NCBI GenBank assembly: GCA_951813605.1
Contig: OX638379.1
Coordinates: forward strand, 5,530,062 to 5,594,061
Source of the DNA: an uncultured Bryobacterales bacterium
Lineage (GTDB): Bacteria; Acidobacteriota; Terriglobia; Bryobacterales; UBA6623
DNA: 64,000 nucleotides
Reading direction: 5' to 3'
Part shown: positions 8,046-17,508 of the stretch, piece by piece
Position numbering within the stretch: the first letter of the stretch is position 1
How the letters are laid out: each line of letters opens with the position of its first letter
Program-made: the position numbers and the translations under genes
The notes under the pieces: model-generated
Told to the model about the DNA's origin: nothing
The model's database searches: none
What the model saw: the letters and a program-made list of their open reading frames with translations, nothing else

Positions 8046-8913
8046 GGAGCCTCCTCGGAGCCCAGGGGGAGCTCGCGCGGGTGTCGACCTGTGCCGGTGC
8101 GACCGCTTCCGAGACGAGAAGACGGAAGCGCTGCACAACCCCGCTTTCGGCGCAACCCATAAGGACCTCCGCCTCGTGCGGCCAGCCTGGTGTCCGGTGT
8201 CTGGACCGTGCTGTTTCTGCCGGACCCGGACTCTGATCCGGATCGCGTCCGCCACGGTCATGAGGACGGGCAGCCTGTCATTGGGCAGGAGCCTCGGGCG
8301 CCTTGTTCACATCAGTCGTTCTGGACCTCCATCCTCGCGCTTCGGCGGATCAACAAGATCGCTCCCCGGGGCGGCGGGTCCGGCGAAGGCTCCTCCCAGG
8401 GGGCGGTTCCCTGATTTCCCGGGCCGAGCCGTCGGGGGCAGCGCTCTCGGCGGAGCCTTCACCCCGCAATGGCGAAATCTCGATGAAGGACGCGGGAAGC
8501 CCCGGGGGGTGGGGGCGCAAGGGCAGGTAGAGCCTCCGAAATCAGTCTGTTGGGACGGCTTCTGCAGGAAGAATCTCTCTTGATTTTCTTTCCGCGGGCC
8601 GAGCGAAAACTCGCTGGGGGCGGTGGGGAGGCTATTCGTCGGGTGAGATACCGAAACGTGCCTGCCATCCCTTCCGCTTTCCCAGCAGTCGGAGGTTGCC
8701 TAACTCGACCACTGGTGCGGGCTCGTTATTCCGTCAGGATTTGGCGGCCTGTGACGGTCTCTTGACGGCAGATTGAGTTCTGAGAGTCGACTGCCTCGAG
8801 ATCTGCTTGAAACCTCCCGCGAATTCGATCTATGCGGGCAAGGCTACCGTGGAACTCTAGTTAGCACCGATCCAGGGGAATCGCCATTGTGGATCACAGG
8901 CCTCAGGCACCGC
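8046..8913. other. Gene-poor stretch, no recognisable gene
   Basis: About 870 nt. Open frames exist on both strands because of high GC, but none gives a recognisable domain, a credible ribosome-binding site or a family-like start. A plus-strand frame running through 7795-8583 is a shadow of the sigma-like pseudogene plus this filler. Likely eroded DNA. Confidence 0.5.
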
Positions 8914-9447
8914 CTACTTGAGCAACTGGATGCTTAGGTGGTAGCCGGGGTCCTTGCCGCGGGCAGCCCGGGCGGCGGCCATGACCGCCATGACCAACCC
9001 GTACACCATCATGCCCGCCGTCACCGACACGACGATTGCCAAGTGTTCCCATGATCGAGGGTCCGTGGCTTTTTCCACGACGATTGCCAAGTGTTCCCAT
9101 AATCGAGTGGTTGTATCGGGGTCAAATTCAGTATCGATAAGCTCAACAATAGCGATAAGCTCAGCGGCAAGCGGGGCGATCACGACGAGGCCCGGCGCCA
9201 GAACGGCAATCATGTAGATTGTCATGCTGATCTGGAAATTCAGGGCGGCCTTGCCGTGTCGGTCCACCGCCGGGGAGGTGGATCTCTTCACTAGCCACAC
9301 CAGGAGTGGCCCGAATATTTGGCCAACGGGGACGAAGATCCCCGCGAACGCGGCGAGGTGCACGAGCACTAGCCATCCGCGTGCGTTCCCGACCTCCTCG
9401 GCCGGGCCCTTTTCCGTTGCAGGATCGTCACCAGCCACGATGTGCAT
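8914..9447 (-). CDS. DUF4870-domain small membrane protein
   Basis: A 177-residue inner-membrane protein. The DUF4870 pattern is clear: IFVPVGQIFGPLLVWLVKR, then SPAVDRHGKAALNFQISM, two further hydrophobic helices and the C-terminal ARGKDPGYHLSIQLLK. The function of the family is unknown. Between the second and last helices is an insert of about 45 residues (about 105-140) with a duplicated WEHLAIVV motif (117-124 and 133-140), produced by an in-frame 48-nt partial tandem repeat in the DNA. The gene stands alone, with 530 nt of non-coding DNA upstream. Confidence 0.83.
   Translation of the reverse strand: MHIVAGDDPATEKGPAEEVGNARGWLVLVHLAAFAGIFVPVGQIFGPLLVWLVKRSTSPAVDRHGKAALNFQISMTIYMIAVLAPGLVVIAPLAAELIAIVELIDTEFDPDTTTRLWEHLAIVVEKATDPRSWEHLAIVVSVTAGMMVYGLVMAVMAAARAARGKDPGYHLSIQLLK
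9028..9106. repeat. Two-copy direct repeat, 48-nt period, inside the DUF4870 gene
   Basis: Two 31-nt copies start at 9028 and 9076 with one mismatch (centre cccatgatcgag versus cccataatcgag). The 48-nt spacing is exactly 16 codons, so the reading frame is kept and the encoded motif WEHLAIVV occurs twice. Directly visible in the sequence. Confidence 0.9.
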
Positions 9448-9668
9448 GCACCAGCCGAACCGCTATTAACTTATCAAAGAAGCGCGCAGCCCTTCGCTTG
9501 GATTGATGCGCGCCCCAGCGCCGTCAGCGCCAGCCTGCCGGGGAATCAACCCCGGTCGATCATTTCGGCGGAGTCACTGCCTGCGGAGGAGTGGTCGATG
9601 CCGGTGCAACGCCACGGTTGCGGCCACCATGGCTTGGGCGAAACCCATTCATCGACGGGGCAGCCGCT

Positions 9669-9704
9669 GCGCCAGGCCCCGGCTGTTCGGGCGGGGCCTG
9701 GCGC
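9669..9704. repeat. Perfect 13-bp inverted repeat (hairpin)
   Basis: Arms GCGCCAGGCCCCG (9669-9681) and CGGGGCCTGGCGC (9692-9704) are exact reverse complements around a 10-nt loop. The stem is almost entirely G/C. No U-tract follows on either strand, so it is not a standard intrinsic terminator. Confidence 0.85.
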
Positions 9705-9715
9705 GGGGTCCCAAG

Positions 9716-9755
9716 GTCCCAGGGTCAAGGATCAGGGGGCAGGATGACCTGGGAC
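9716..9755. repeat. Second, imperfect inverted repeat
   Basis: Arms GTCCCAGGGTCA (9716-9727) and TGACCTGGGAC (9745-9755) pair with one bulged G around a 17-nt loop. It lies 11 nt from the first hairpin. Confidence 0.7.
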
Positions 9756-9981
9756 GCGCCAGCCAGTGCCTGTGACAGAAACCTGTATCTGATTGATTTT
9801 CAAAGGTTTAGGTTTGTTTTCCCAGGGCGAATATCGACCGATTCCGGCTGAATGCACGTGACTTGACGGTTTTGAACGGGACAGAATCAGCCCCGACTTG
9901 CCGCCATTCCCACCCATATACTGGTCTGCCTAGGGCCCTTCTCGGCCCGAATCAGCGGTTTTGGCACAGGCACTATTTAGT

Positions 9982-11670
9982 CTAGGCGAAGTACACCAGC
10001 ATGAATAGCGTGGCGGCGGCGAGCAGCCACGCCCAAGGCCGTTCGCTCCTCCAGAACCTGCGCGACGGACGCCTCGTGCCCATGCGGCGCCGCCGCCGCG
10101 TGTACCGGTCGACCGCTGGTGTCGGCGGGTCGGCGCGCAAGCTGACGGCCACCAGCAGCACCAATGCGAACGCCGCAGTGAGGGCCGTGCGGTGCAGGAA
10201 GTTCAACTGCGGCCCCAGAGCGTCCCGCAGGATCACAGCGAACGGCGAGGTGCCGCCGGCCCATATCCCGTAGGCCCACTCGATCATGAAGGAGAACGCG
10301 GGGGAAGCCAGCATCGCCCAGAAGGAGCCGGACGCCGAGGCCCGCCGCCAGAGCACTCCGGCCAAGAAAGCCACCGCCATGCCCGGGACGACATGCCCGA
10401 TTTGGGCCGGCACCTTGAGGAAGAAGTTGTCGGCAGCGTCTTCCGTGTAGATGACGGCAGCGATACAGGCCGCGACCGCGACGAATCCCAGGATCGCGAC
10501 GCGGCCCACGAAAATCAGTTTTCGCTCGGAAGCGGACGGATCGATGTAGCGCTTGTAGAAATCAAACGTGAACAGTGTCGCGCCGGAGTTCATCATCGAG
10601 TCGATGCTCGACAGGATGGCCCCGATCAGTCCGGCGGTTATTATGCCGACCAAGCCGTAGCCGGCGGGGACGATCATCTGCACCAGCAGGGGGAACGCGT
10701 CGTCCGGCAACGGCAGACCGGAAAGCTCTCCAGCCGCCAGCCGAGACTCGAACAGGAATCCCGCGGCGACGCCCGTGGCGATCGAGACGAACGGGATCAG
10801 GAGCTTGAGGAAGCCGGCGGCGATGATTCCCATGCGGGCGTCGAATTCGCTTCGAGCGGCCAATGCGCGCTGGGCGATGAACTGGTTAGTCGACCAGTAG
10901 AAGATATGGATAATCAGCAGGCCGGTGAACACTCCTGTCCAGGGCAATTGCGGATGGTCGGGCGGCAGGTAAAGGTGGAATTTCTGCTCCCCGGCAGGCA
11001 GGGCGCCATCCTTCGCGAGCAGGCCGCCCAGTCCCCCGATCTCCGGTTGGGAAAAGACCAGCGCCGCCACGAAGATCCCCGCGAGCAGCAGAAGGACCGA
11101 TTGCATGAAATCCGTCCAGATGACCGCCTTGAGACCGCCCACGACTGTGTAGGCGGCTGTGACGGCGGCGAAGATCAGGATTCCCGCGCTGTAGCCGATC
11201 TCGAGCGCCGTTCCGTCCAGCAGGTAGCTCAGGGCCCGGGCTCCGATGTAGAAGCCCAAAGCCATCCGCACGATCACAATTGTGAGAATGTTGAAGGCCG
11301 AGTACAGGACGCTGCTGCGTTCGTCGTAGCGCTCGGCTAGGTACTCCGAGAGCGTGTACAGCCCCATGCCGCGATACAGCGGCAGGAATACGAATGCTAG
11401 GATCAGCAGGCCGACGATCGCCCCGTATTCGAAGTGGGCCTGTGCGAAGCCGATTGAGTAGCCGATGCCCAGCATGCCGACCAAGTGCTCCGCGCTGACA
11501 TTCGTGCCGAATATCGAGCCGGCTACTCCCCACCAAGGAATGTCCTTGCCGGCTAGGTAGAAGTCCTTCGTGCTTTCTTCCTTGCGGCCAGCCCAGAGTC
11601 CAATGGCCAGAACGACGAGGATACTGGCAAGGAAGATGAAAATGTCGAACGCTGTGAGGGGGATCGGCAC
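9982..11670 (-). CDS. Sodium/solute symporter family protein (SglT/SLC5-like)
   Basis: A 562-residue SSS-family transporter with about fourteen hydrophobic helices. The N-terminal core reads DFYLAGKDIPWWGVAGSIF and GTNVSAEHLVGMLGIGYSIG, followed by YTVVGGLKAVIWTDFMQS (the SSS signature region) and a Na+-site-type motif around ILSSIDSMMNSGATLFT. This arrangement resembles sugar, inositol or sialic acid symporters more than acetate permeases. A basic cytoplasmic loop (RYTRRRRRMGTRRPSRR) precedes the last helix. It follows the DASS transporter gene by 35 nt and is probably in one operon with it and the upstream oxidoreductase, suggesting uptake of a carbohydrate or its acid derivative. Confidence 0.88.
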   Translation of the reverse strand: MPIPLTAFDIFIFLASILVVLAIGLWAGRKEESTKDFYLAGKDIPWWGVAGSIFGTNVSAEHLVGMLGIGYSIGFAQAHFEYGAIVGLLILAFVFLPLYRGMGLYTLSEYLAERYDERSSVLYSAFNILTIVIVRMALGFYIGARALSYLLDGTALEIGYSAGILIFAAVTAAYTVVGGLKAVIWTDFMQSVLLLLAGIFVAALVFSQPEIGGLGGLLAKDGALPAGEQKFHLYLPPDHPQLPWTGVFTGLLIIHIFYWSTNQFIAQRALAARSEFDARMGIIAAGFLKLLIPFVSIATGVAAGFLFESRLAAGELSGLPLPDDAFPLLVQMIVPAGYGLVGIITAGLIGAILSSIDSMMNSGATLFTFDFYKRYIDPSASERKLIFVGRVAILGFVAVAACIAAVIYTEDAADNFFLKVPAQIGHVVPGMAVAFLAGVLWRRASASGSFWAMLASPAFSFMIEWAYGIWAGGTSPFAVILRDALGPQLNFLHRTALTAAFALVLLVAVSLRADPPTPAVDRYTRRRRRMGTRRPSRRFWRSERPWAWLLAAATLFMLVYFA

Positions 11671-11705
11671 GGGTCAAAGAGTAACGCAGTCTCGGGTTCC
11701 GGCAA

Positions 11706-13136
11706 CTACCAGATGCCCAGCACCTTCCACCAAAGGCTGCCGACCGAGCACCAAACGAGGATGTTCCACAGCGCGACTGCGAATCCGACCTTCCACCACT
11801 GCTGGAAGCTAGCGTAGCCCTGCGAGTAGAAGATCGGAGAGGGTACCGTGCCATAGTGCGTGAGGCCCGCCGACAGGTTCGCCAAGCAGGTCAGCAGGTA
11901 AACGGTCAGCCCGACCGGCGCTCCCTGATCGAGCAGCAGCAGCAGGAAGACAGGGAAAAGCGTCAGGTAGTGCATCGTGATGCTGGCCAGGCCGTAATGC
12001 GCGAAGAAGTAGATCGGGAGCGCGATGAACAGCATCGGCAGCCACGGCATTTCGCCGAGAGCCGCTCCTATCACGTCCGTCAGTGCACTGGGCACGCCGG
12101 CATCGCTGAGCGCCCTGCCCAGCGTGATCACTCCGCCGTACCAGATCATGATGTCCCAGACCGCATGCTGGCGAATCGCGTCGCGCCAGCGCAGGATGCC
12201 GACCAGCAGCAGGACGCAAGTTCCGGAGACCGACGCCAGAGCCACAGGAATGGAATGCAGGCCGGAGGTGATCCAGAGAGCGCAGACAGTCCCCACTAGT
12301 GCGATGGTGATCCACTCGCGAATCCCCATCTTCCCGAGCTTGCGCAATTCCTCTGCTGCGAATTCCTTGGCGTGCGGCGTGCGTCGGATTTCGGGAGGGA
12401 GCAGCTTCGAGACGATCCAGACCAAGCCCGCCACGCTGACGAACCCGGGGACGATCCCGGCCGCAGCCCAGCGGGACCATGTCAATTCGTAGCCTGCCAG
12501 GCTCTGAGCAAGTTCGACAGCGATGAAATTTCCGGCCTGCCCCGTGAGGAATGTGGCTGTTGCCACGATCTCGCCTTGGTAGACCGCGACCATTAGAAAG
12601 GTGCCCAGCAGCTTGGCGGTCGAGCCCGGATGGGAGCCATAGAGTTCCGCCATGCTGCGGGTGATCGGCATGATCACTCCTCCGGCGCGCGATGTGTTCG
12701 AGGGGATCATCGTCGCGAGGGAGAGATCGCTGAGGATCAGAGCGTAGGCGACGCCGCTGGAACTCGCGCCGAAATAGCGAACGAACAGCAGAGCCACTCG
12801 GCGCGCCAGCGAGGTCTCGATCAGCACATGCGCGATCAGCAGAGCGCCAACGACCAGCCATACCGACGGCGTCGCGAAACCGGAGAGGGCACGCTCGAGA
12901 GTCATCGTGCCCGTCCAGACGGCGGCCACCAAGGCTAAAAAGAGCACGGCCCCGCCGGCCAGCGGGCGCAGCACCAATCCGGCTATGGCCGAAGAAAAGA
13001 CGCCGAGGAGCCTCCAGCCTTCCTCGGTAACGCTGTCCGGCCTGGGCAAGAGCCAGTAGACCGCGAGCCCTATGGCGACCACCCCCGCCAAGCGCGGCAG
13101 ATCTGGCATCCCGCTCGGCTGCGCGTTCTTGGACAT
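11706..13136 (-). CDS. DASS/SLC13-family anion symporter
   Basis: A 476-residue membrane protein with about eleven to thirteen helices. The two Na+/substrate hairpin motifs of the divalent anion:sodium symporter family are visible: MIPSNTSRAGGVIMP in the first half and LTHYGTVPSPIFYSQG in the second. Relatives carry dicarboxylates, tricarboxylates, 2-oxoglutarate or sulfate; the substrate is not decided by sequence alone. The gene lies 54 nt downstream of the Gfo/Idh/MocA oxidoreductase and 35 nt upstream of the SSS symporter. Confidence 0.87.
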   Translation of the reverse strand: MSKNAQPSGMPDLPRLAGVVAIGLAVYWLLPRPDSVTEEGWRLLGVFSSAIAGLVLRPLAGGAVLFLALVAAVWTGTMTLERALSGFATPSVWLVVGALLIAHVLIETSLARRVALLFVRYFGASSSGVAYALILSDLSLATMIPSNTSRAGGVIMPITRSMAELYGSHPGSTAKLLGTFLMVAVYQGEIVATATFLTGQAGNFIAVELAQSLAGYELTWSRWAAAGIVPGFVSVAGLVWIVSKLLPPEIRRTPHAKEFAAEELRKLGKMGIREWITIALVGTVCALWITSGLHSIPVALASVSGTCVLLLVGILRWRDAIRQHAVWDIMIWYGGVITLGRALSDAGVPSALTDVIGAALGEMPWLPMLFIALPIYFFAHYGLASITMHYLTLFPVFLLLLLDQGAPVGLTVYLLTCLANLSAGLTHYGTVPSPIFYSQGYASFQQWWKVGFAVALWNILVWCSVGSLWWKVLGIW

Positions 13137-13190
13137 GAGCGGGTGCTGTGCCGGACGAATGTTGCGGCGCGGCTGGAGTCTCGCCGAGGA

Positions 13191-14360
13191 TCAGACCACC
13201 GAAAGAGTCTTGGCGTTCCAGCCGACCTTGCGCCCCTCGCGGATAGAGATGTTGGCGAGCTGGACGATCAGCGCGGCTTGGAAGCCCTTGTCCATTGTGG
13301 CCCGCGGCGTGTCCCGAGTCCGCACGCAGTGCAGGAAGTTCATGACGTGATCGATGGTCGCTTGGGCAAAGCCTCCGGGCTGGTCCTTGGCGAATGAGGC
13401 GGTCTCGGGCGAATCGCGATCGTAGACGCGCAGGAATTCGCGTCCGATGTCCATCCGCGCCAGCGTGCCGTCGTAGGCGTTGAGCTGGTCCGCCCGCGCG
13501 GCATAGCGCATCGCGTTGTAGTTGATCGTGAAGATCGCTAGGAACCCTTCAGGGTATTCCGCAGCGACAACGACTGACTCCGGAAGATCCATGCCTTCGA
13601 CATGCGGCCGCAACGCCGTCGCGTTGACCGAGATCGGATAGCCCGCGTCCATGACCAGGTGGATCGAATCGAAGATATGGCAGCCTTGGTCTTGGGCGAT
13701 GCCTCCGGAATAGGCTGCTAGGCTCCGCCAGTTGAAAAAGGCCAGCGGGTCCTTGGGGACACTCGGGGACGGTCCGACCCAAGCCTCCCAGTTGATCGGC
13801 CCTTGGAACGGCGCTCGTCGCGGCTCGGTGCGCGAGTTGAGCCAGTATGTCCGCACCATGCGCACAGTGCCTAGCTTGCCGTCGCGCCGCATGTCGCGGG
13901 CCTCGAGATAGAGGTTGTAGCTGCGTCGCTGCATGCCGACTTGGACAATGCGGTCCGAGTTGCGCTGCGCTTCGACGAGTTCCTTGCCCTCCTGCGGCGT
14001 GTGGCAGAGGGGCTTTTCCACGTATACGTCCTTGCCCGCGTCCATTGCGTCGAGCGTCATGCGGTGGTGCCAGTGCTCCGGTGTCGCGATCAAGACCGCA
14101 TCCACGTCCGGGTCGTCGAGGACCCTCTGATAGTCGCGGAAGGCCTTCGTTCCCGGACCCGCAGCGGATAAGCCCTGTTCTAGGTTGGGTTCGTAGACGT
14201 CGCAGACACCGTGAACCTCTAGGTTCGGGTCGCGCATGAACTCCGACATCACGCGCCGCCCGCGCCCTCCGGCGCCAATCAGTGCCAGGCGAACCGTTTC
14301 GTTCGGAGACTGGGCGAGAGCCGCGCCGGCGGATGACAGGAAGAAAAGTCTCCGATTCAT
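13191..14360 (-). CDS. Gfo/Idh/MocA-family oxidoreductase, probably exported
   Basis: A 389-residue NAD(P)-dependent sugar oxidoreductase-type protein. It has a Rossmann motif ALIGAGGRGRRV, the VDAVLIATPEHWHH segment, the YVEKPLCHT (EKP) motif that contributes the catalytic lysine, and GGIAQDQGCHIFD in the C-terminal domain. The N-terminus MNRRLFFLSSAGAALAQ looks like a twin-arginine or Sec leader, so a periplasmic place is likely, as for many paralogues in this group. The start was set at 14360; an upstream in-frame extension lacks family character. Probable operon with the two downstream transporters; divergent from the DUF1549/DUF1553 gene. Confidence 0.87.
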   Translation of the reverse strand: MNRRLFFLSSAGAALAQSPNETVRLALIGAGGRGRRVMSEFMRDPNLEVHGVCDVYEPNLEQGLSAAGPGTKAFRDYQRVLDDPDVDAVLIATPEHWHHRMTLDAMDAGKDVYVEKPLCHTPQEGKELVEAQRNSDRIVQVGMQRRSYNLYLEARDMRRDGKLGTVRMVRTYWLNSRTEPRRAPFQGPINWEAWVGPSPSVPKDPLAFFNWRSLAAYSGGIAQDQGCHIFDSIHLVMDAGYPISVNATALRPHVEGMDLPESVVVAAEYPEGFLAIFTINYNAMRYAARADQLNAYDGTLARMDIGREFLRVYDRDSPETASFAKDQPGGFAQATIDHVMNFLHCVRTRDTPRATMDKGFQAALIVQLANISIREGRKVGWNAKTLSVV

Positions 14361-14491
14361 GGCAACGAAGATTCTCGCATAACGGCTGAGCAGGCCGTGG
14401 ATGGCCGTCAGGCCCGGCCTTGCCCGCAATCCGTGCGAAACCTACGATAGTGATGGGAATCGGCACCCAGGGGATGCTGGTTCGATTACGG

Positions 14492-17125
14492 ATGGGGTTT
14501 GAATCTGCGCGGCCGTACGAGGCACAGCATCACCTCCGGCGCAACAAGATTCTGCTGGTAGCGAGTTCAGTGCTTCTTGCAGCTGGTTGCGGGTCCGGAT
14601 GGAGAGCCGAGCGATCCGCCAGTCTCGGACGACATGTCGATTTCGAGCGGGAAATCGCTCCGCTCTTCGGCAAGCACTGCATTGCCTGCCATGGCGCATC
14701 GCAGACGATGAACGGTCTCCGACTGGACCGGCGGGATGCCGCGCTGCGCGGCGGATACAGTGGGCTTGCGATCATCCCCGGCGATGCTGCAAGCAGCCGA
14801 CTGGTGCAGTTGATCTCAGGCAAAGCAGGGGGAATTCGCATGCCCCCCGCCGGCCACGGACTGGATCCTCAGGAGATTGCACTAGTTAGCGCTTGGATCG
14901 ATGAAGGTGCGGATTGGCCGGTCGAGGGCGGCGTGCCAGGCCCCGACCCAAGCCAGGAGGCATCGCGTCATTGGGCCTTGCGGCCCGTCGCGCGGCCGCT
15001 AGTGCCTTCGGCTTTCCTCGATCCCTCAGTTCGGAATCCGATCGACCATTTCGTCCTTTCCCGGTTGGAGTCCGAGGGCGTCTCGCCTGCTCCCGTCGCT
15101 GACGGGACCACGCTCATGCGAAGAGTGAGCCTAGACCTGACCGGACTGCCGCCGACACCTGCCCAAGTCGAGGATTTCTTGTCCGACGACGAACCGGGCG
15201 CATACGAGAGGCTTGTGGACCGGCTGCTGAATTCGCCGCATTACGGCGAGCGCTGGGCGATTCCCTGGCTGGACTTGGCCCGCTACGCCGATTCGGACGG
15301 CTACGAGAAGGACTGGGAGCGGCCATATGCGTGGCGGTGGCGCCAGTGGGTGATCGAAGCGCTGAACAGGGACATGCCATTCGATCAGTTCACAATCGAG
15401 CAATTGGCCGGGGACCTGTTGCGCAATGCTCGGACCGACCAATTCGTGGCCACAGGATTTCTGCGAAACAGCCTGAAGAACCGCGAGGGCGGAGTAAAGC
15501 TCGAGCAGTTCCGTTTCGAGGAAACGGTCGACCGGGCGAACACTATGGGAACGGTGTGGCTGGGCCTGACGCTGGGTTGTGCCCAGTGTCACGACCACAA
15601 GTACGACCCAATCAGCCAGGAGGAATACTACCGGTTGTTCGCATTCATGAACGGAATCGAGGAAGCCGAGACCGCTGCGCCGATGCCAGGCGAGGTAGAA
15701 CCCTACTTGCAGGCGCTCCCCGCCTACAGAGCGCGGCGGTACGAGCTCTTGCGGGAGTACGGGGTTTACAGACTGCAGCCGGCTTGGGAGGCAAAGATGC
15801 TTCTTGCCGCCGAGCATCCTGGACGGTGGACCGACTGGGACCACGCGTTTGACGCGCTTCAGAAGACGCTGGACAACGGGGAAGCGATTCTCCGCAAGGC
15901 TCCGGAGCAACGCACCCCTCGCGAGCGGACCAAGCTTGAGGGCCATTTCGTAGAGAACTATCGGCGGGTCATCCCCAAGGAATCCGCGGAAGAGCTTGAC
16001 TGGATTGGGTTGTACAACAAGCTTGGAGACCTGCGTAGGGCCACTCCTGACATCGCGTACGCCCGAACGGTGACCGATGCCGCGGTGCCACGCGAGACAC
16101 GGATTCATCTGAGGGGCCTATGGAACGAGACTGGGCGGCTGGTTGAGCCCGGCGGGCTGGACGTGCTGCCCCCGATCCGGTTGGATGGCAGGCATCCCCG
16201 CCTGGCGCTGGCCGAGTGGCTCGTCTCGCCCGACAACCCGCTCACTCCCCGCGTGACCGTTAACCGCGTCTGGCAGGAGTATTTCGGACGGGGCATCGTG
16301 CCTACCGCCGATGACTTCGGAACCCGCAGTGCAGGACCGAGTCATCCGGAGTTGCTCGACTGGCTGGCCTCCGAGTTTGTCGAAAGCGGTTGGAGCTTGA
16401 AGCACATTCACCGGAGGATCGTAAGCTCGGCCACCTACCGCCAATCGTCCGATGCTCGGCCGGTTCTGGCTGGACGCGATCCCGGGAACGCATTCCTTGG
16501 GCGCCAGCGGCGCATTCGGCTGCCGGCCGAGGTGGTTCGTGACTCGGCGCTGCATGCAAGCGGCCTGCTCTTTTCGAGGATCGGGGGGCCCAGCGTGCGG
16601 CCGTTTCAGCCGGAGGGCGTCACCGACCTAGGCTATGCCGATTCGATCAAATGGCAAACCAGTCCCGGCGAGGACCGCTACCGCCGTGGGATCTACACAT
16701 TCTTCCAGCGCTCAACCCCGTACCCCCAGCTCGTCAATTTCGATATGCCGGATCGGAATTCTTCCATCTGTTCGCGGGAACGGTCGAACACGCCGCTCCA
16801 AGCTCTCAACCTGCTGAACGATCCAGTCTTCATCGAGGCCGCGCGCGCCTTGGCTGCGCGCGCCGTACGAGCTTCGGGCGCCGACTTGGACGAGAGACTC
16901 CGATACGTCTTCCGGCTGAGCCTAGCTCGCGAACCCGGTGCGCGAGAACTCGACCATCTCAGAGCCTACTATCACCACCAGCGGTCCATCTTTGCTCTCG
17001 CAATGGACGAGGCTGAGGACTTCATGCCGGACCTTCCGCTCGAAGGCGACGGGGCCAGCGCCGCGGCGCTGGCCGCAGTCGCGAGCGTTGCAATGAACCT
17101 TGACGAGTTCCTGTCGAGGGAGTAA
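14492..17125 (+). CDS. DUF1549/DUF1553 protein with N-terminal cytochrome c-like domain (lipoprotein)
   Basis: About 877 residues. A lipoprotein-type leader ends in VLLAAGC (Cys 33), then a PSCyt1 domain with a heme motif CIACH (63-67) and the typical IRMPPAGHGL segment. DUF1549 follows, including LGCAQCHDHKYDPISQEEYY, a second CXXCH. The C-terminal half is DUF1553 (VNRVWQEYFGRGIVPTADDF, NTPLQALNLLNDPVFIEAA). These proteins are common in Planctomycetota, Verrucomicrobiota and Bryobacterales; their function is unknown. Starts at 14420, 14453 and 14474 are also open; 14492 gives the neatest leader. Unlike the copy at 58642 it has no DUF1501 partner downstream. A weak hairpin (17131-17148) follows the stop. 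Confidence 0.88.
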   Translation: MGFESARPYEAQHHLRRNKILLVASSVLLAAGCGSGWRAERSASLGRHVDFEREIAPLFGKHCIACHGASQTMNGLRLDRRDAALRGGYSGLAIIPGDAASSRLVQLISGKAGGIRMPPAGHGLDPQEIALVSAWIDEGADWPVEGGVPGPDPSQEASRHWALRPVARPLVPSAFLDPSVRNPIDHFVLSRLESEGVSPAPVADGTTLMRRVSLDLTGLPPTPAQVEDFLSDDEPGAYERLVDRLLNSPHYGERWAIPWLDLARYADSDGYEKDWERPYAWRWRQWVIEALNRDMPFDQFTIEQLAGDLLRNARTDQFVATGFLRNSLKNREGGVKLEQFRFEETVDRANTMGTVWLGLTLGCAQCHDHKYDPISQEEYYRLFAFMNGIEEAETAAPMPGEVEPYLQALPAYRARRYELLREYGVYRLQPAWEAKMLLAAEHPGRWTDWDHAFDALQKTLDNGEAILRKAPEQRTPRERTKLEGHFVENYRRVIPKESAEELDWIGLYNKLGDLRRATPDIAYARTVTDAAVPRETRIHLRGLWNETGRLVEPGGLDVLPPIRLDGRHPRLALAEWLVSPDNPLTPRVTVNRVWQEYFGRGIVPTADDFGTRSAGPSHPELLDWLASEFVESGWSLKHIHRRIVSSATYRQSSDARPVLAGRDPGNAFLGRQRRIRLPAEVVRDSALHASGLLFSRIGGPSVRPFQPEGVTDLGYADSIKWQTSPGEDRYRRGIYTFFQRSTPYPQLVNFDMPDRNSSICSRERSNTPLQALNLLNDPVFIEAARALAARAVRASGADLDERLRYVFRLSLAREPGARELDHLRAYYHHQRSIFALAMDEAEDFMPDLPLEGDGASAAALAAVASVAMNLDEFLSRE

Positions 17126-17508
17126 GCGTCGTGGCCTGTGAGAGCCACAGCAGTCCTGCATGATTCGGCGGGCGCGAGACGCTGCACTCCGCTCTAGGCA
17201 TCCCGTCCGGTACGGCAAGAGGTTCGACTCGCCGTGGGTTTGTCCGCCCACTGACGATGCCTCCGGCTTCAAATGGTCCTGTCATTCCCAACGGAGCTCC
17301 CAATCGCTGAGGCAAGCTGCCGGCAAATCCGTTCGCAGCTGAGCGTATTTCGCAGCTGTGAGGCTGAACGACTCCCAGCCGTTGGCGGTGCTTCATGGCA
17401 GTCAGAGCCTGGCGATCGCAAGGCAATTTGGCCGGGTGGCGGCTAGCGCCATACAAAGGCTTTGAAATGGCGAGCGTGCGCCGCGCCCTCCTCGCTATGA
17501 TTGGCGAA
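17126..17508. other. Non-coding gap
   Basis: About 380 nt between the DUF1549/DUF1553 gene and the SRPBCC gene. It holds a small hairpin (GTGGC/GCCAC, 17131-17148) just after the stop, possibly a weak terminator. The SRPBCC frame is open up to 17395, but those residues lack conserved character. Nothing else recognised. Confidence 0.4.

Larger units (their letters stand above)
9448..9981. other. Non-coding gap with strong hairpins
   Basis: About 530 nt between the end of the SSS symporter gene and the start of the DUF4870 gene, both on the minus strand. It must contain the promoter of the DUF4870 gene and any terminator of the symporter operon. Two inverted repeats (separate entries) lie at its centre. 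No protein-like frame was recognised. Confidence 0.5.

Noticed and set aside
7795..8583. A 262-codon plus-strand frame over the broken sigma gene
   Set aside because: Ser/Arg-rich low-complexity translation; the opposite strand holds the recognisable sigma motifs.
10192..11340. A 382-codon open frame antisense to the SSS symporter
   Set aside because: Highly charged, Gln/Arg/Asp-rich translation typical of the strand opposite hydrophobic helices.
17205..17250. A GGTTCGACTC string resembling a tRNA T-loop
   Set aside because: The flanking bases do not form the 5-bp T-stem and no acceptor stem or anticodon arm can be folded around it.
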